Numbered from the stretch's first letter, positions 51,656 to 60,462 are shown. The stretch: 64,000 nt of DNA from Flammeovirgaceae bacterium (GCA_021299455.1 JAJTGQ010000072.1:1-64000), one strand, 5' to 3'. The notes: generated by a model from the sequence alone, not told the origin. Translations and numbers: made by a program.

Positions 51656-52938
51656 TGAGGACGAAGGAGTGACGCACCAACCACACAATTGAGGCAATCT
51701 CGTTTCTGGCAAAGGGTATTGTATTGTTCGATCAATGCCTGTGAATCAAACGAAGATTGTAGTGACATGCCAAGACCCGACCATATTTTAGTGATCTTAT
51801 TTACTTCTGCGGGGATGTGCTGAAGAATTTCCATGGCGCGATCAACATACCGCTGATCATCTTTGGCCTTTCCATACGCCACCCACAAAGGAACAATCGT
51901 GTTGATGATCACGTTCTCTTTCGATGCCTGCCCGAACGAGTGAATTTTTGTTTTCGATTTTCGGGCAAAATGAAAATGAGAATGCCAATAAACCGAGGGC
52001 GAACACGATAAAACAGATTGCAATTTAACAAATGAATCTGCCTCGATGAATGTCGGGAAAAGACTCTTTTCCGATGCCATCAGTGAAGCAAATTGTGCAA
52101 TGCGAAGCGTGGGAAAGTTGGCAGGCCGCAAACGAAGGAACTTCCATTGAGCCGTGGAAAGACGGGAATCGTAGATCGAATATTTTTTGGAAAGAAATAG
52201 ATATTCTTCAAACAATGCCGTGACATATTCATCCTTCGTTTTTGTTTCCAGCATGCCTGCCTGGCCAAACAGCAACGCCTCCAACTGTAATAAATTAGAA
52301 GAGTGCTTTGCAATAATTTTATAAGGAAGGGATTTTGCCAATTGAAAGAAAGATTCGCTGTTAATTTTAAATCCGAAGTTTCTGGCTAAAAGCTGATAGG
52401 CGGTTTCTTGCCAATCGCCTCCGTTGGATTGCAATACCTGCTGCGCCTCGTGGGCTTTATATTCCAGCCTTTTCAAAAGCGATTTTTCTACCATCGACAA
52501 CTTGATCAATTCATCGGCAGACTGAAATGATTTTTCGCAGGGAATGACGGTGCCACTGGTAATCAGTTTTCGGTAGGCCTTCAACAACGATTCATCTACC
52601 CGATCCTTCAATTCAATGGTTGGAATAACCGACCCATCCATTCTTGTGATTACTTCATCTCCTTCCCAAACCACGTGAAGGATCACGTTTTCATACGCCT
52701 TGTCTTGAGTGTGTGAATGCGCTATCCAATCGGAAGCTTTCTGATGTATCTCCACATTCCCCACCCAATCAAGGTCACCGATACGAATCTTGGCACCCGA
52801 AAAATCTGGACCGGCATTCGTATTGAGCCAACCGGTTTTAAATATCGATACTTGCTCACCCTGCTGTGTTTCCAGATTGGCTTTATCGAAATATTGGAAT
52901 TGCCAGATATAGTGCAGAAAAGATTCGTTCATTGCCAT
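51652..52938 (-). CDS. DUF2851-family protein
   Basis: The 428-residue protein begins MNESFLHYIWQFQYFDKANLETQQGE. GWLNTNAGPDFSGAKIRIGDLDWVGNVEIHQKASDW near residue 40 is the family hallmark, and SAQWKFLRLRPANFPTLRIAQFASL follows. Four Cys near the C terminus (NTLCQKRDCLNC) could bind a metal or iron-sulfur cluster. Family members are Bacteroidota-restricted and of unknown function. The start could also be the second Met. The stop codon overlaps the next ATG. Confidence 0.88.
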   Translation of the reverse strand: MAMNESFLHYIWQFQYFDKANLETQQGEQVSIFKTGWLNTNAGPDFSGAKIRIGDLDWVGNVEIHQKASDWIAHSHTQDKAYENVILHVVWEGDEVITRMDGSVIPTIELKDRVDESLLKAYRKLITSGTVIPCEKSFQSADELIKLSMVEKSLLKRLEYKAHEAQQVLQSNGGDWQETAYQLLARNFGFKINSESFFQLAKSLPYKIIAKHSSNLLQLEALLFGQAGMLETKTKDEYVTALFEEYLFLSKKYSIYDSRLSTAQWKFLRLRPANFPTLRIAQFASLMASEKSLFPTFIEADSFVKLQSVLSCSPSVYWHSHFHFARKSKTKIHSFGQASKENVIINTIVPLWVAYGKAKDDQRYVDRAMEILQHIPAEVNKITKIWSGLGMSLQSSFDSQALIEQYNTLCQKRDCLNCVVGASLLRPQ

Positions 52939-53013
52939 GTATCCATGACAAGCTACTACATAAAATAATACGAATCAATGTAGAAGCCATCTCAAAAATC
53001 AATTTCAATGGCA

Positions 53014-53032
53014 GCCTGAGCTTGTCGAAGGC
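53014..53032. repeat. REP-type palindrome GCCTGAGCTTGTCGAAGGC
   Basis: The 169-base spacer between DUF2851 and pyrF contains GCCTGAGCTTGTCGAAGGC, an imperfect palindrome of a repeat type widespread in bacterial genomes (TGAGCTTGTCGAAGGC). Only one copy was seen here. The rest of the spacer has no gene or clear promoter. Confidence 0.6.
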
Positions 53033-53107
53033 TACTTCGATTTCACAAAGCTGGTTTCGGCATACTCAACTTGATAATCTGCTATTTTTGGGAGGGCTTG
53101 TGGATAC

Positions 53108-53926
53108 CTATCTCACGTATTTATGGAGATAATGGCTCATTTCGTCCTGAACTTTTTTAGCCGCTGCCGTTGCCGCTTCAGCGAAATCTTCACCGGCAGA
53201 TGCGTAGATAATTGAACGGGACGAATTCACCAGAAGACCGCACTGCGCATTCAACCCGGCCTTTGACACAGCCTCTAAATCTCCGCCTTGAGTGCCCACG
53301 CCCGGAACCAAAAAAAAGTAATCGGGGGCGAGTGCCCGAATGGCTCCAATTTTATCGGCATGCGTTGCCCCCACCACGTACATCATCTTGTCGGGGGTTG
53401 CCCACCGCTGCGAGGCAAAGATCACTTCCTGAAAAAGGTATTTTCCGTCTTGCGTTTCAATGAGCTGAAAGTCTGTACTACCTGGATTAGAGGTATGTAC
53501 CAATAAAATCGTCCACTTGCCTTCAAATTCCAAAAATGGCCTCACCGAATCTTCGCCCATATAAGGCGCCACTGTGAGCGCGTCAAAATCCATTTGCTGG
53601 AAAAAAGCTTTTGCGTAAAGTGTAGAGGTGTTTCCAATGTCACCTCGCTTAGCATCCGCTATCGTAAAACATTCTTTGGGAATATATTCTAAAGTGCGTT
53701 GCAAACTCTCCCAGCCTTTATAGCCCGATGCTTCGTAAAACGCGATATTGGGTTTATAGGCTACGCAGTAATCTTTCGTGGCGTCAATAATTTTTTTATT
53801 GAATTCAAAGATGGGATCAGGTAACCGAAGCAAATGCTTCGGTATCTTTTCAAGGTCGGTATCTAGTCCAACACACAGGTAAGACTGCTTTTTTTTAATT
53901 TGTTCGAAAAGCTGATCGCGGGTCAT
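53108..53926 (-). CDS. pyrF: Orotidine 5'-phosphate decarboxylase
   Basis: The enzyme converts OMP to UMP in pyrimidine synthesis. The 272-residue protein is of the longer (type 2) kind. The catalytic Lys lies in [31 protein letters not shown] is the N-terminal motif, [19 protein letters not shown] holds the second conserved Lys, and [11 protein letters not shown] is the phosphate-binding loop. It is followed downstream by DUF2851, and the lolA-like gene lies upstream. Confidence 0.95.
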   Translation of the reverse strand: MTRDQLFEQIKKKQSYLCVGLDTDLEKIPKHLLRLPDPIFEFNKKIIDATKDYCVAYKPNIAFYEASGYKGWESLQRTLEYIPKECFTIADAKRGDIGNTSTLYAKAFFQQMDFDALTVAPYMGEDSVRPFLEFEGKWTILLVHTSNPGSTDFQLIETQDGKYLFQEVIFASQRWATPDKMMYVVGATHADKIGAIRALAPDYFFLVPGVGTQGGDLEAVSKAGLNAQCGLLVNSSRSIIYASAGEDFAEAATAAAKKVQDEMSHYLHKYVR

Positions 53927-53946
53927 ACTAAAAAGTAGTCTGCATC

Positions 53947-54594
53947 CTATCGTACGTCAATAATTTCCACACCAGGATACTTTTTAGGATCGAAGCTAAA
54001 AAAGGTATCATCTATCTTCAAATTGGGAGTAAACTTAGTGATCACATACTTGTACCTATTGCCTGACTTGTCAAACATCGTCCAGCTCTGGATACTCTTG
54101 TCCTTCTTGGCAATCATCATTTTTATCTTGAAGTATTGGGCATTTTTCTTTTCGGGCACGAGGTCGATTTCCTCATACACCTGACCCCCTTCTGTCTTTT
54201 CTCCCAAAAAAAGATACCGGAAACCCTTTTTATAAATATCAAAAATCTTTACCGGATTTATATCATCTGAATTTGGGTCAAAGTTATCGATGTTGACTTC
54301 CTTTGCCGAAGGGAGATAAGTCCACACGGTAGTACCATTATTGACAATCTCCTGATCGTCCAACAACAATCTAAATTTCTCACCCTTGACTGTGATCTTG
54401 CCTTTCACTTCTTCTTTTACTCCTTCTGTTTCATTGGTCATCAAGGTGGCGAGACTGGCTTCAAAGTTGGCAATCGACTTGTATTTTTTGCTCATTGCTT
54501 CCAAAATCTCCAATGCCTTTGGATCATATTGAGCCATTAGTAATTTTCCAAAAACCAGAAAGGCAGCCAGTAAAACAAACTTTTTCATTGCCAT
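53947..54594 (-). CDS. LolA-like outer-membrane lipoprotein carrier protein
   Basis: The 215-residue periplasmic protein has a signal peptide ([19 protein letters not shown]). The LolA/LolB fold follows: [60 protein letters not shown], and C-terminal [38 protein letters not shown]. LolA shuttles lipoproteins to the outer membrane. Its gene follows ftsK with only a short gap, as in many Bacteroidota. The chosen ATG is the first near the signal peptide; the one two codons on is equally possible. Confidence 0.88.
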   Translation of the reverse strand: MAMKKFVLLAAFLVFGKLLMAQYDPKALEILEAMSKKYKSIANFEASLATLMTNETEGVKEEVKGKITVKGEKFRLLLDDQEIVNNGTTVWTYLPSAKEVNIDNFDPNSDDINPVKIFDIYKKGFRYLFLGEKTEGGQVYEEIDLVPEKKNAQYFKIKMMIAKKDKSIQSWTMFDKSGNRYKYVITKFTPNLKIDDTFFSFDPKKYPGVEIIDVR

Positions 54595-54604
54595 AAAATT
54601 CAAG

Positions 54605-57040
54605 TTAACTATGTCGTTCTTTCAAATCAGTCAATAATTGTTCCAAACTCATTTCATCTTTGATTAAAACTTCACGCGCCTTTGACCCTTCAAAAGGCCC
54701 CACTATTTCTGCGGCTTCCAGCTGATCTATCAGGCGACCGGCACGGTTGTAGCCCAATTTCAATTTTCGCTGGATCAATGACGTACTTCCTTGTTGATGC
54801 ATGACGATCAACCTAGCTGCCTCTTCAAATAGGGCATCCCGTTCGGATAAATCTACTGAATTTGCTCCCCCATCATCTTCGCCTTCGAATTCCGGCAACA
54901 TATAAGCCGAATCGTAGCCGCGTTGTGAACCGATAAACTCACACACTTTTTCTATTTCTGGTGTATCTACAAACGGACTTTGCAAGCGTATTACGTCCGA
55001 TCCATTAGAAAACAGCATATCGCCCATCCCAACGAGTTGGTCGGCACCACCCGAGTCTAAAATAGTACGCGAATCTACTTTTGAAGTAACACGAAAAGAC
55101 AATCGCGCAGGGAAATTTGCTTTGATCACCCCGGTGATAACATTAACAGAAGGGCGTTGAGTAGCGACTACCAAATGAATACCGATAGCGCGTGCCAGTT
55201 GAGCTAACCTAGCGATGGGGGTTTCAACTTCTTTGCCAGCGGTCATCATTAAATCGGCCAACTCATCAATTATCAAAACGATATAAGGCAAAAAACGATG
55301 ACCTTCTTTCGGGTTGAGTTTTCGGGAAATAAACTTCGCGTTATATTCTTTCAGATTTCTGGCTCCGGCATCTTTCAAAATTTCATACCGGTTCTCCATT
55401 TCGATACACAGGGAGTTAAGCGTATACACCACTTTCTTTGTGTCTGTGATAATTGCCTCTTCGCTATTGGGAAGCTTGGCCAGATAGTGTCGCTCAATTT
55501 TACTAAACAATGACATCTCCACTTTTTTTGGATCGACCAACACAAACTTCAGTTGGCTGGGGTGCATTTTGTAAAGAAGCGAGGTAAGAATAACATTAAG
55601 TCCTACTGATTTTCCCTGGCCTGTCGCCCCTGCTACCAGCAAGTGAGGCATTTTCGCCAAATCAATGACCAGCAATTCGTTTGAGATTGTCTTCCCTATT
55701 GCAATGGGCAAGTCTTTGTCCGATTTTTGAAACCGCTCTGAAGCTAACACTGATCGAATACTAACCATTTCACGGTTTTTGTTCGGCACCTCTATACCAA
55801 TTGTACCCTTGCCTGGAATGGGTGCAATGATGCGGATACCGAGCGCAGATAAACTCAGCGCAATGTCATCCTCCAGGTTTTTAATTCGTGAAATTTTTAT
55901 TCCCGCCTCAGGGACAATCTCATACAAAGTAACGGTAGGCCCAATGGTTGCCTTGATGCTTTGTATACCAATTTTGAAATTGGTAAGCGTTGCCAATATT
56001 TTGTCTTTATTTTGATTGAGCTCCTCTTGACTTACCTGGACTTTCCCAACTTCGTACTCGTTTAATAGATCGATGGGTGGGAACTTGTAGTTACTCAGCT
56101 CAAGTGTGGGATCATACAAACCTTGTGCCTCCACCAATTTCTCAGCTAAGGCATCCGTTTCCAAGACTGGCTCTTCAATAGTAAAAAGTGGTTCTTCTTT
56201 TTCGATTCTCGGGGGTTCTACTTCCAATAGAATATCCTGAATTGGCTTCGCAACTTCAGGCTTGCTTTCAAATAAAACAGGTTCAGGTTCTTCGTCTGCA
56301 AGCGTAGGCCAATGGTCCCGATCATCTGTATAGGTTGGCTCAACCCGATCATCATCGGTTGATGCCAGTGCTGCGTTGCCCATAGGCTTTGGATCTTTTA
56401 CGTGAAAAGCGTTGATGGCTGTTACGTTGAAATAATAAATAATGAAAACAAACAAGCTTAACACCAATAGTAAAAACGTTCCCCACCCAAAAAGGCTGTC
56501 TGCTATTTTAGACAACTCATAGCCCAACCCACCACTCAAAAAACTAATTTCATTGACGCCCGCAAGACTATGTGTGAGATAGCCCAAAAGCAGGCTGAGC
56601 CACAAGCCGGAAAATGTGGAGAATACAAAAACTGAAAACACAGACACAAGTTCTCTCTTGAAAACCATTTTGAAGCCAAGAAGAAAAAGAATGGGCGGAA
56701 TAAAGAAGGCAGAAATACCCATCCACTTGAAAACCAAATAATGGCTTGTCACCGCACCGTATAAACCCAACCAATTTTCAGCCTCTTTGCCAGAGTCTAG
56801 AAGAGTAGTGGACCAAAGAGCTTCAACAACACTTTGATCGGACTTTCCGGTGAATAAATAAGACAAAAATGCGGTGAACAAATAAACCGCTGATATGATC
56901 AGGAAGAAGCCAAGGGCTAACCCCAGGCGAGGATCTTGAAAAAAGGAAAAACTGAATTTACTTTTCGGCTTAGTAGCCTTAGGCTTCTTTTCCTTTTCGG
57001 GTTTCTTAAATGTATTGGACTTGTAGGTATTTTCGGCCAT
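54605..57040 (-). CDS. ftsK: FtsK/SpoIIIE-type DNA translocase
   Basis: The 811-residue inner-membrane motor pumps chromosomal DNA at the division septum and activates dimer resolution. About four transmembrane segments lie in the first ~210 residues. An acidic linker is followed by the motor with Walker A VAGATGQGKSVGLN, Walker B IVLIIDELADLMM and ATQRPSVNVITG. The C-terminal gamma winged helix (SLIQRKLKLGYNRAGRLIDQLEAAEIVGP) reads the polar KOPS-like sequences. The ATG giving MAENTYKSN is used. The end of the gene lies just before the lolA start. Confidence 0.95.
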   Translation of the reverse strand: MAENTYKSNTFKKPEKEKKPKATKPKSKFSFSFFQDPRLGLALGFFLIISAVYLFTAFLSYLFTGKSDQSVVEALWSTTLLDSGKEAENWLGLYGAVTSHYLVFKWMGISAFFIPPILFLLGFKMVFKRELVSVFSVFVFSTFSGLWLSLLLGYLTHSLAGVNEISFLSGGLGYELSKIADSLFGWGTFLLLVLSLFVFIIYYFNVTAINAFHVKDPKPMGNAALASTDDDRVEPTYTDDRDHWPTLADEEPEPVLFESKPEVAKPIQDILLEVEPPRIEKEEPLFTIEEPVLETDALAEKLVEAQGLYDPTLELSNYKFPPIDLLNEYEVGKVQVSQEELNQNKDKILATLTNFKIGIQSIKATIGPTVTLYEIVPEAGIKISRIKNLEDDIALSLSALGIRIIAPIPGKGTIGIEVPNKNREMVSIRSVLASERFQKSDKDLPIAIGKTISNELLVIDLAKMPHLLVAGATGQGKSVGLNVILTSLLYKMHPSQLKFVLVDPKKVEMSLFSKIERHYLAKLPNSEEAIITDTKKVVYTLNSLCIEMENRYEILKDAGARNLKEYNAKFISRKLNPKEGHRFLPYIVLIIDELADLMMTAGKEVETPIARLAQLARAIGIHLVVATQRPSVNVITGVIKANFPARLSFRVTSKVDSRTILDSGGADQLVGMGDMLFSNGSDVIRLQSPFVDTPEIEKVCEFIGSQRGYDSAYMLPEFEGEDDGGANSVDLSERDALFEEAARLIVMHQQGSTSLIQRKLKLGYNRAGRLIDQLEAAEIVGPFEGSKAREVLIKDEMSLEQLLTDLKERHS

Positions 57041-57052
57041 CTCAGAATTGCG

Positions 57053-57060
57053 CAAAAATA
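57053..57060 (-). promoter_or_regulatory. Candidate -7 box (TATTTTTG) of ftsK
   Basis: TATTTTTG on the minus strand matches TAnnTTTG, 12 bases upstream of the ftsK ATG. No clear -33 element was seen. Confidence 0.3.
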
Positions 57061-57161
57061 ACCAAATAACAGGAAACTTTCGAACTTATTTAGCGATCAC
57101 GGGCTCGCTCAAACCACTGTAAAACTTCGAAGAAAATTTCCCACCGACTAGTTTAACGCTT

Positions 57162-57650
57162 TTACGGCATTGCCCCACTCTTTTGAAACAGTTGTAAAAA
57201 TGGAATTGCTCGACCAAAATCCAACTCCCATTTCAGCAACAATCCATTGGCAATTAACGCCAACACAATCATCAAAAGAAGATAGAAGCGAAAGTGTTTC
57301 TTATCTAGAAAAGAGAACAAAGACAAAGCAACGGGCACAATTGCAACAGCAAAAGGAAACAAGGGAAAGATGACAAGCCCAATAACTCCGATGCTAACCG
57401 AAAGTAAATGACCCATCCGAAAAAGAAGTTGTTGTTTGTCCTGGCTATTCAACAATCCGGCCACTCCAAATAGGACATACGCATCCAATGGCAGCAGTAT
57501 AGCCAACCCGATAATACCAAAACCCCACGTGCCACCATTCGTGCTAATCGTTTTGATCGTCAATGGTATTGCCACCAAAATAGAAAGAAGGATTAGTGCA
57601 ACACCTGCCCATTTGTTGATTGATTTTATTTGTTCCTCGATTGCAGACAT
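57162..57650 (-). CDS. Small polytopic membrane protein (unrecognised)
   Basis: From the ATG giving MSAIEEQIKSINKWAG the protein has 162 residues with four or five transmembrane segments (VALILLSILVAIPLTIKTI, FGIIGLAILLPLDAYVLFGVAGLL, LLSVSIGVIGLVIFPLFPFAVAIVPVALSLF, FYLLLMIVLALIANGLLL). No catalytic motif is visible. The ORF-track extension of seven residues is less likely. It is 121 bases upstream of ftsK, perhaps in a different unit. The function is unknown. Confidence 0.65.
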   Translation of the reverse strand: MSAIEEQIKSINKWAGVALILLSILVAIPLTIKTISTNGGTWGFGIIGLAILLPLDAYVLFGVAGLLNSQDKQQLLFRMGHLLSVSIGVIGLVIFPLFPFAVAIVPVALSLFSFLDKKHFRFYLLLMIVLALIANGLLLKWELDFGRAIPFLQLFQKSGAMP

Positions 57651-57802
57651 TACCTTTGGCTTATACCACAAGTAGCAGAAGCAATGAGGATATGCTACTG
57701 ATAACTGTCACCCCTGAATGCGACTCTTATCATAACGTATTGAATCTATAGAGCGCATCTTTAAAGAAAAAAGAAAGAAACCAAGCAAAACAAATAACAC
57801 TT

Positions 57803-58219
57803 ATGATTTCTGTAACCTCCACCACCGACAAGTATATATTGCAACCTTCCCTGATAGCCAAACATAAAAAAACACTAGATTGGTTATCGACATCGCTTTT
57901 CTGGAAAAAGGAAATGTCATTTTTTCAAAAGTTGCTGGATAACATCGCCCCTAAGCTATCGGCAATACCAGACAAACAAAGGCTTGATCATTTTCAGCAC
58001 TTTATCACTTACTATAATGCGGAATTGATTGACAGTCTTCGCACTAAGTTAAGGCTACACGAAAAAAATTTGGCAGAAATGCTTGAACAAAAAAATGAAC
58101 TGGTCAAAAAGTACTTTGAGGAGCACGATGAACTAATGGGCGCCTTAGAAGGTGCCAACACTCAAATTTTGCTGACAAAAGAAGATTTATTTGATTTTGT
58201 TGGAAAAGCAATGACGTAG
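57803..58219 (+). CDS. Alpha-helical hypothetical protein
   Basis: The 138-residue soluble protein is almost wholly helical. A long amphipathic segment (LRLHEKNLAEMLEQKNELVKKYFEEHDELMGALEGAN) suggests a coiled coil. The pattern of His and acidic residues (IAKHKKTLDWLS, FQHFITYYNAELIDSL) is reminiscent of a helical bundle but does not match a known family. It begins a plus-strand block of stress-related genes, with the DUF2267 gene following. The function is unknown. Confidence 0.65.
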   Translation: MISVTSTTDKYILQPSLIAKHKKTLDWLSTSLFWKKEMSFFQKLLDNIAPKLSAIPDKQRLDHFQHFITYYNAELIDSLRTKLRLHEKNLAEMLEQKNELVKKYFEEHDELMGALEGANTQILLTKEDLFDFVGKAMT

Positions 58220-58269
58220 CTTCCGCTTCGTAGAAAGTATACAATTGGAAATTATTTAATTCTTTTTTT

Positions 58270-58722
58270 ATGGCACTCCACTTTGAAAAACATGCAGCAA
58301 AAGGAAACGAATTTGTAAACCGTCTGGCAGCACACCTGAAGGACGAAGACAATCGCGATCGGGCGGGGCGTGTGCTACGCTGCGTGCTAAGGGTCCTTCG
58401 CGACCGCATTACCCCCGAAGAGTCATTCCAACTGATGGCACAACTGCCAATGGCCATTAAGGCTATCTATGTTGATGGGTGGATGCCGCAACGGCATCAT
58501 GCCAGAATAAAAACCATGCATGAATTTGCCGAACAGGTGATAAAAGAAGACGGCTTATTGGCATGGCGGGATTTCTCCACGGTAGAAGATGCGCTACTAG
58601 CCTGCGAAGCGGTTGTCAAAACGATCGCTGACTATGTTACAGCTGGAGAACTGCATCAGGTTATTGCGGTTTTACCTGAGGATATGAAAGCCTCCTTTCT
58701 TAAATGGGCTCACACCCCGTAG
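58270..58722 (+). CDS. DUF2267-domain protein
   Basis: The 150-residue protein matches DUF2267: FEKHAAKGNEFVNRLAAHLKDEDNRDRAGRVLRCVLRVLRDRITPEESFQLMAQLPMAIKAIYVDGW, then a second helical repeat ending TAGELHQVIAVLPEDMKASFLKW. The family is small, helical and of unknown function. Its members are often found with stress and heat-shock genes, as here. It is convergent with the DUF4136 lipoprotein gene. Confidence 0.85.
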   Translation: MALHFEKHAAKGNEFVNRLAAHLKDEDNRDRAGRVLRCVLRVLRDRITPEESFQLMAQLPMAIKAIYVDGWMPQRHHARIKTMHEFAEQVIKEDGLLAWRDFSTVEDALLACEAVVKTIADYVTAGELHQVIAVLPEDMKASFLKWAHTP

Positions 58723-58748
58723 GTCATGATATCGATTGAAGTCTGGCT

Positions 58749-59291
58749 TTACTGGTGAGGATGATTCTTTTTCGGAAATTGTCGCAGAGACGCTTCAACC
58801 GCTCGGTTGACATTAGCTTCTGTAAGAGATGGATATAAATCGAAATAGGATACAGCTACTGAACGCCATACCATCTTACCCTGTTGCTTGTCAATCAAAT
58901 CAATGATAAAAGTGCCTTTTAAAAGAAGTACTTCTTCTCTGCTCGTAAACGGAATAAACTGATGGACCTCATCGGGGCGGTGGTAGGCATAACCGGTATC
59001 CGTTTTCATCACCACTTGAACATCCATCAATAAATCCGGGCTGTCAGAATTAAACGCAACACCCTTTCGACCCATCTCAGATTTTATGGCTTTCTGCATA
59101 TAGCTCCTAATCAGCGAATCATTCAGGTAACTGGGGCCCCGGAAGGTGAATTCACAACTTTCCAACCAACAAAAAGTTTGATATTTACTAAAATCATGAT
59201 TTGGGAGTTGCAGGGTGTGAACTTTCACCGCGCAACTTGCCGCCACCAGCAATAGGGCAAGCCAAAAGGGAGCTAATCGTGTCATTTTCAT
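58749..59291 (-). CDS. DUF4136-family lipoprotein
   Basis: The 180-residue protein has a lipoprotein signal peptide (APFWLALLLVAASCAVKV) with Cys20. The DUF4136 fold follows: FSKYQTFCWLES, SLIRSYMQKAIKSEMGRKGVAFNSDSPDLLMDVQVVMK, and KGTFIIDLIDKQQGKMVWRSVAVSYFD. Such lipoproteins are anchored to the outer or inner membrane; their function is unknown. The second in-frame ATG, two codons on, is also possible. A 42-base gap separates it from the small membrane protein gene upstream on the same strand. Confidence 0.88.
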   Translation of the reverse strand: MKMTRLAPFWLALLLVAASCAVKVHTLQLPNHDFSKYQTFCWLESCEFTFRGPSYLNDSLIRSYMQKAIKSEMGRKGVAFNSDSPDLLMDVQVVMKTDTGYAYHRPDEVHQFIPFTSREEVLLLKGTFIIDLIDKQQGKMVWRSVAVSYFDLYPSLTEANVNRAVEASLRQFPKKNHPHQ

Positions 59292-59333
59292 TTTTCAAAT
59301 TTAAGAGCCTTGACTTTCATACTAACTATCATA

Positions 59334-59729
59334 CTACACAAGCCGCCTACTACGCAGAAAACTGCCATACAACATGAGCATAATACCCAGTACAGCAAAC
59401 ACAAGTTGCAATGGGTGCGTATCCGGTAACAAATAAACTTGTATCAACGTCCAGCCCGTAAGAATAGCTCCTTGAAGCAAAATAATAGTTGGATAGGCTT
59501 CTGCTTTAGCTATCGCGAAGCCTGCGGCTACCAAACTCAGCACCCCCACAAGTACAAGAAGTAGTAGTCCCGGCATTTTATAGTCCGGGAACGGAATAGT
59601 CATTTGACTCGGATCACCCAATCCCAGCGAACTTCCGGAAGGATCAGTCAATAACAAAGTGCCTCCGACACACGCACACAAGCCCGTGACTATCAACAAA
59701 ACAATTGCAATTAATCGAGCCCAATACAT
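59334..59729 (-). CDS. Four-helix membrane protein (unrecognised)
   Basis: The 131-residue protein has four transmembrane segments (LIAIVLLIVTGLCACVGGTLLL, PGLLLLVLVGVLSLVAAGFAIA, IILLQGAILTGWTLIQVYLL, LQLVFAVLGIMLMLYGSF). No known motif is present. It is divergent from the heat-shock gene. A TAGCTTTG box lies 17 bases before its ATG, and the nearer of two ATGACA-type palindromes is centred about 43 bases upstream of the start site that box predicts. It may be co-transcribed with the DUF4136 gene. Confidence 0.7.
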   Translation of the reverse strand: MYWARLIAIVLLIVTGLCACVGGTLLLTDPSGSSLGLGDPSQMTIPFPDYKMPGLLLLVLVGVLSLVAAGFAIAKAEAYPTIILLQGAILTGWTLIQVYLLPDTHPLQLVFAVLGIMLMLYGSFLRSRRLV

Positions 59730-59745
59730 CTTGATTTCTTTCCGA

Positions 59746-59753
59746 CAAAGCTA
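59746..59753 (-). promoter_or_regulatory. Candidate -7 box (TAGCTTTG) of the four-helix membrane protein gene
   Basis: TAGCTTTG on the minus strand matches TAnnTTTG, with a predicted leader of about 10 bases. A palindromic site lies upstream of it in an activator-like position. Confidence 0.4.
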
Positions 59754-59775
59754 TAAAACCAAGATGAATTATTCC

Positions 59776-59811
59776 ATGACAAATGTCCAAAACTAAGATG
59801 ACACGTGTCAT
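59776..59811. promoter_or_regulatory. Twin palindromic operators ATGACAnnTGTC(A/C)(T/A) in a divergent promoter
   Basis: Site A, ATGACAAATGTCCA (59776-59789), and site B, the perfect palindrome ATGACACGTGTCAT (59798-59811), share the pattern ATGACA-N2-TGTC. Their centres are 22 bases apart, about two turns of DNA, so two dimers could bind the same face. They lie between the heat-shock gene and the divergent membrane protein gene. A Crp/Fnr-type regulator is encoded 2.5 kb downstream, but the link is only inference. Confidence 0.55.
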
Positions 59812-59832
59812 GCAAAAATCAGTCAACTATCA

Positions 59833-59864
59833 TTGCTCCACCTTCTATCATGGTCGTACGTTTG
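59833..59864 (+). promoter_or_regulatory. Candidate promoter of the heat-shock gene (TTG-N21-TACGTTTG)
   Basis: TACGTTTG (59857-59864) matches the -7 consensus, with TTG 21 bases upstream (59833-59835). The predicted start site near 59871 gives a 36-base leader and rules out the upstream starts of the ORF track. Confidence 0.45.
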
Positions 59865-59906
59865 TATCGGATTTCTCCACTAACCAAACAAGAAATCCAA
59901 GAATAT

Positions 59907-60365
59907 ATGAAAACGTTAGCCAAAAGAAACGTAGATGTATTTCCATCACTCGTTTCCGATTTTTTCAGAACCAGCCCATTTATGACTGGATTGTTTGATG
60001 TTGACATGGACTTGCTTCCTGCAAGACTTGGCGTGACAGTGCCTTCAGCTAATTTTACAGAAAACGAAAAAGAGTATACGATTGAATTAGCTGCTCCCGG
60101 CTTAAGTAAAAAAGATTTCACCATAGAGATGGAGAATGACCTGCTAACTATTAGCGCTGAAAAAGAAGAAGAGAAAAATGAAAAGGAAAATGGGTTTACA
60201 AAGAAAGAGTATTCTTTCAACACATTTAGTCGTTCATTTACTCTTCCAGAAAACGCCAAATCAGAGAAGATCGATGCGAAATATGAAAATGGTATTCTCA
60301 CAATCAATGTTCCAAAAAAGGAGTTGACTCCTCAAAAACCAAGAAAAGAAATACCTGTTTCATAG
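59907..60365 (+). CDS. Hsp20-family small heat-shock protein
   Basis: The 152-residue chaperone has an alpha-crystallin domain at about residues 45-135: PSANFTENEKEYTIELAAPGLSKKDFTIEMENDLLTISAEKEEEK, and the C-terminal SRSFTLPENAKSEKIDAKYENGILTINVPKKE, in which GILTINVPK is the signature. A proline-rich tail (TPQKPRKEIPVS) holds the IPV motif for oligomer formation. It binds unfolding proteins without ATP. The ATG giving MKTLAKRNVDVFPSL is used because the longer ORF-track start lies upstream of the predicted promoter. A strong terminator follows. Confidence 0.94.
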   Translation: MKTLAKRNVDVFPSLVSDFFRTSPFMTGLFDVDMDLLPARLGVTVPSANFTENEKEYTIELAAPGLSKKDFTIEMENDLLTISAEKEEEKNEKENGFTKKEYSFNTFSRSFTLPENAKSEKIDAKYENGILTINVPKKELTPQKPRKEIPVS

Positions 60366-60413
60366 TTTAAAGAAGCGCTACTACCTTCATGAAATCGGGT
60401 AAGTGCTAGGATT

Positions 60414-60462
60414 GGCCAGATTTTATTCATTCAAAAATGAATGATTTAAGTCTGGCCTTTTT
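60414..60462 (+). terminator. Rho-independent terminator after the heat-shock gene
   Basis: Outer arms GGCCAGA / TCTGGCC enclose an inner stem ATTCATT / AATGAAT, followed by TTTTT. It starts 48 bases after the hsp20 stop codon and is well formed. Confidence 0.8.

Noticed and set aside
59819-60307. 162-aa ORF antisense to hsp20
   Set aside because: The real alpha-crystallin domain is on the plus strand. The antisense ORF is Ser/Phe-rich as expected from mirrored codons.
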